DNA from: UBA4664 sp038244585
Lineage (GTDB): Bacteria; Patescibacteriota; Saccharimonadia; UBA4664
Direction of reading: 5' to 3'
NCBI GenBank assembly: GCA_038244585.1
Contig: JBBRTI010000011.1
Coordinates: 1-22,614 of the forward strand
Length of the DNA: 22,614 nucleotides
Positions 20,630 through 22,614 of this stretch are shown one piece after another (within the stretch, counting starts at the first letter, position 1; each line of letters starts with the position of its first letter). The position numbers were made by a program, and so were the translations under genes. A model generated the notes under the pieces. It did not search any database, was not told the DNA's origin, and saw only the letters and a list, made by a program, of their open reading frames with translations.

Positions 20630-20913
20630 TGTTCGGAAACAAGCCAAAAGCCACAGCTAAGCTGGATCGTGAAACCTACGAGCAACTTGGCAAAGCCGTC
20701 GAGGCTACGCTGGTCAAAGACTATATCGAAATGCTCCATTCCACGCCCCGCCAGATTTGGAGCGCCTTCGTCCGGGGTATCTTCATGGGCCTGGGCAGCG
20801 TCATCGGCGCGACGCTGGTGGTAGCCCTTTTACTCTGGGCCCTAGCTTTCTTTGGTACCTTCCCAGTTATCGGTGAGTTCTTCCGATCGTTGGGCGATTC
20901 GCTTCAGCGCTAG
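20629..20913 (+). CDS. DUF5665-like membrane protein, 94 aa
   Basis: A hydrophilic N-terminal half (YEQLGKAVEATLVKDYIEML) and a long hydrophobic segment (GIFMGLGSVIGATLVVALLL) with the 'IW..F..GI..GLGS.IGAT' arrangement of DUF5665. One or two membrane helices. It begins in the TAATG shared with the YtxH gene, so the two are translationally coupled. A strong terminator follows. Confidence 0.8.
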   Translation: MFGNKPKATAKLDRETYEQLGKAVEATLVKDYIEMLHSTPRQIWSAFVRGIFMGLGSVIGATLVVALLLWALAFFGTFPVIGEFFRSLGDSLQR

Positions 20914-20926
20914 TTTCCTACGATTA

Positions 20927-20965
20927 CAACAAACGACAGCCAGTATAACCGGCTGTCGTTTGTTG
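20927..20965. terminator. Strong 15-bp bidirectional hairpin
   Basis: CAACAAACGACAGCC (20927-20941) pairs perfectly with GGCTGTCGTTTGTTG (20951-20965) around a 9-nt loop. It lies between the converging DUF5665-like gene and the 104-aa minus-strand gene and can serve both. Confidence 0.85.
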
Positions 20966-20987
20966 CTCTGGCTCTGAATCCGGCGGC

Positions 20988-21302
20988 TTATCGCAGGAAG
21001 AAGTGGCCGTCAACAATTTTAGGGGTTATGAGCTCACCAGAGACGGCATCGCGTCCGCATATACGCTCAGAGAACAAGGCGCGAGTATCGGCAGAGCCGG
21101 CCTGGGCCATATTCGTTGCGTAATCACGCTGGCACAGCTGGTTGATTGTATGGGCATATACATGCATATCGGAATCTGGCGAATTGAGATAGGTAATGAA
21201 CGACAGGGTGATGGCGTTGATTATCAGCGAGACTCCCAGGACCAGATACAGGGCGCGGAAGCGCCAGGGCCAGGGCAGATATTTTTTCTTGGACTTTGGC
21301 AT
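20988..21302 (-). CDS. Small single-pass membrane protein, 104 aa
   Basis: Family not recognised. MPKSKKKYLPWPWRFRAL is a basic N-terminus, followed by one membrane helix (about 17-40, ALYLVLGVSLIINAITLSFI) and an extracytoplasmic domain of about 60 residues with two Cys (in QLCQRDY and ERICGRD) that could form a disulfide. By the positive-inside rule the N-terminus is inside. GGAG sits 6 nt before the ATG. It converges with the DUF5665 gene and is divergent from dnaE. The plus strand is also open here, but that frame has no SD. Confidence 0.7.
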   Translation of the reverse strand: MPKSKKKYLPWPWRFRALYLVLGVSLIINAITLSFITYLNSPDSDMHVYAHTINQLCQRDYATNMAQAGSADTRALFSERICGRDAVSGELITPKIVDGHFFLR

Positions 21303-21408
21303 TGATTGCTCCGTAATAAATAACTACGACAAGCATAACCCTTATACACTCAACTGGATAGCATAACCACAAGAATTATCAAGACTGTTCCTTGCCAGTT
21401 CTGAAGTC

Positions 21409-21414
21409 TATAAT
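21409..21414 (+). promoter_or_regulatory. -10 box of dnaE
   Basis: TATAAT at 21409-21414, 23 bp before the start codon. No -35 at the right distance (TTGCCA at 21392 is too close). Confidence 0.55.
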
Positions 21415-21437
21415 AGCTATCAAATAGGGGATCGATC

Positions 21438-22614
21438 GTGGCTGCATCAACTGCACCGGCAACATCCGGTGAGGCGCCGACGACTACGCCGCCGGCGCAG
21501 TTCGTCCATCTTCATAATCACTCCCACTACAGCCTGCTTGATGGGCTGCAGAAGGTTCCTGGAATGTTGGACCGCATCGAGGAACTGGGCATGACGGCCG
21601 TGGCGCTCACTGACCACGGTACGCTCAGCGGTGCCGTCGAGTTCTATAAGGATGCCACCAAGCGCGGCATCAATCCCATTATTGGCGTAGAGGCCTACGT
21701 CGCGCCACGCGGCCATTTGGATAAAGCCGGTCGGCAGGACCTTAACCCCTATCACCTAGTGCTGCTGTGCTCCACCACCGAGGGGTATCAAAATCTGATG
21801 AAGCTGGTAACAATTGCCAACCTGCAGGGGTTCTACGGCAAGCCGCGGATAGACCGCCAGCTGCTTGAGCAGTACCACGAAGGCCTCATCGCCCTGAGCG
21901 GCTGTGCCGGTGGTGAGGTGGCAGGCCATATCTTAGACGGCAACATGGCCGAAGCGGAGAATGTCGCCCGCTGGTACGAGACGACCTTCGGCAAGGGCAA
22001 TTATTTTCTGGAGCTTCAGGCGCACGAACACCAGTGGGCGATGCAGAAAACCATCAACGCCGGCAAGATTGAGCTGTCCAAAGCGACGGGCATTCCGGTG
22101 GTGGTGACGGCCGACTCGCATTATTCCGAGCACAAGAACCGCGATGCCCACGAGACGCTTTTGTGCGTGCAGACCGGCAAGACCCTGGATGACCCCGCGC
22201 GCATGTCCATGGATATGGACCTCTACCTAACCAGTCCCGAAGAGATTATGGAGCGGTTTGCCCACATACCGGAGGCCTATGAGAATACCGTCAAGATAGC
22301 GGAACGCTGCAGTGTCAAACTGGAGCTCGGCGGCATCCTGATTCCGACCTTCCCCGTGCCGGAACCGGGCATTAGCGAACGCGATTACCTCCACAAGCTG
22401 TGTTGGCAGGGCCTGGCCTTCCGTTACGGCGGCATCCCTAAAGAGGACGTCGGTACTATTACCGAAGCCCGCGCCCGGGAGCTCGTCGATCCGGTCAACG
22501 TCCAGCGGCTGGATTACGAATTGGGCGTCATCGCTAAGATGGGCTACGACGGCTACTTCCTGATTGTGGCCGACTTTATAAACTGGGGCAAAAACCAGGG
22601 CATAGTTTTCGGAC
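21438..22614 (+). CDS. dnaE: DNA polymerase III alpha subunit, N-terminal part (runs off right edge)
   Basis: 392 codons are visible, open to the window edge. Start GTG 21438 follows AGGGG (21426-21430). After a low-complexity Ala/Thr/Pro stretch (1-22) comes the PHP domain: HLHNHSHYSLLDG, ALTDHGTLSG, GVEAYVAPRG, LSGCAGGEV, and TADSHYSEHK. The His/Asp metal ligands of these motifs appear kept, so the PHP domain may still be an active proofreading exonuclease, unlike that of E. coli DnaE. The visible end, YFLIVADFINWGKNQGIVFG, is the beginning of the polymerase palm just before the expected PGRGSAAGS motif, outside the window. Confidence 0.95.
   Translation, partial: MAASTAPATSGEAPTTTPPAQFVHLHNHSHYSLLDGLQKVPGMLDRIEELGMTAVALTDHGTLSGAVEFYKDATKRGINPIIGVEAYVAPRGHLDKAGRQDLNPYHLVLLCSTTEGYQNLMKLVTIANLQGFYGKPRIDRQLLEQYHEGLIALSGCAGGEVAGHILDGNMAEAENVARWYETTFGKGNYFLELQAHEHQWAMQKTINAGKIELSKATGIPVVVTADSHYSEHKNRDAHETLLCVQTGKTLDDPARMSMDMDLYLTSPEEIMERFAHIPEAYENTVKIAERCSVKLELGGILIPTFPVPEPGISERDYLHKLCWQGLAFRYGGIPKEDVGTITEARARELVDPVNVQRLDYELGVIAKMGYDGYFLIVADFINWGKNQGIVFG

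Noticed and set aside
21003..21305. A 100-codon plus-strand frame opposite the 104-aa membrane protein
   Set aside because: No SD and no recognisable pattern, while the minus-strand frame has GGAG at good spacing and a clear membrane helix.
2938..21355. Shared AGTTGAGTGTATAA at 2938-2951 (plus) and 21355-21342 (minus)
   Set aside because: A single 14-mer match containing a -10-like box is expected by chance at this window size; kept out of the findings.
1..22614. Recoded UGA, CRISPR arrays, tRNA or rRNA genes
   Set aside because: UGA is used as a stop by several conserved genes; no repeat-spacer pattern, cloverleaf with TTC loop, or rRNA-like segment was seen.

Overview
The window looks like chromosomal DNA of a Patescibacteria/CPR bacterium, most likely in or near Candidatus Saccharibacteria. 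This rests on the protein mix: a gat operon carrying a small HEPN-like protein typical of CPR, a DUF5665/YtxH/MscS envelope cluster, and a CvpA-type membrane domain fused to a trypsin-like protease. UGA is used as stop (gatC, gatB, the DUF2130 gene), so the recoded Gracilibacteria/SR1 code is excluded. The phylum assignment is inference from protein style, not a search result.

Region 1 (1-5700) is accessory. It opens at the left edge with the 5' end of an IS30-type transposase on the minus strand and its probable terminal repeat. Then come independent units, most with their own promoter or hairpin terminator: a 448-aa protein of unknown function, a divergent pair (108-aa Cys-rich protein and 128-aa membrane protein) lying between two copies of a 20-bp motif, a DUF2130 coiled-coil protein, a 255-aa protein that reads as about four winged-HTH-like modules, and a 41-aa membrane protein followed by a complete type III hammerhead ribozyme (5614-5698). 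The ribozyme is the most striking object in the window.

Region 2 (5700-14100) is metabolic and envelope-related. A trehalose-synthase-like GH13 enzyme on the minus strand is preceded by an odd leader with a strong Shine-Dalgarno, a tiny ORF and an intrinsic terminator. A four-domain CoA-disulfide-reductase/rhodanese/TusA/DsrE fusion follows, behind an operator-like dyad. metK is controlled by an S-box-type SAM riboswitch whose terminator hairpin also holds the ribosome-binding site. A MarP-like membrane serine protease and an HxlR regulator lie on the minus strand; the regulator is divergent from a 57-aa remnant of an FMN reductase.

Region 3 (14100-22614) contains an unknown 179-aa gene and a start-less ORF on the minus strand. 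Then comes the tightly overlapping operon gatC-gatA-HEPN-like-deoxyribosyltransferase/TIR-like-gatB, driven by a near-consensus promoter placed so that gatC mRNA should be leaderless. An MscS-like channel and three small membrane or YtxH proteins follow, then a small membrane protein on the minus strand, and the N-terminal part of dnaE (PHP domain), which runs off the right edge.

Several genes without a Shine-Dalgarno (gatC, hxlR, the GH13 gene, the MarP-like gene) have a -10 box 5-7 nt before the ATG, which suggests that leaderless initiation is common here.
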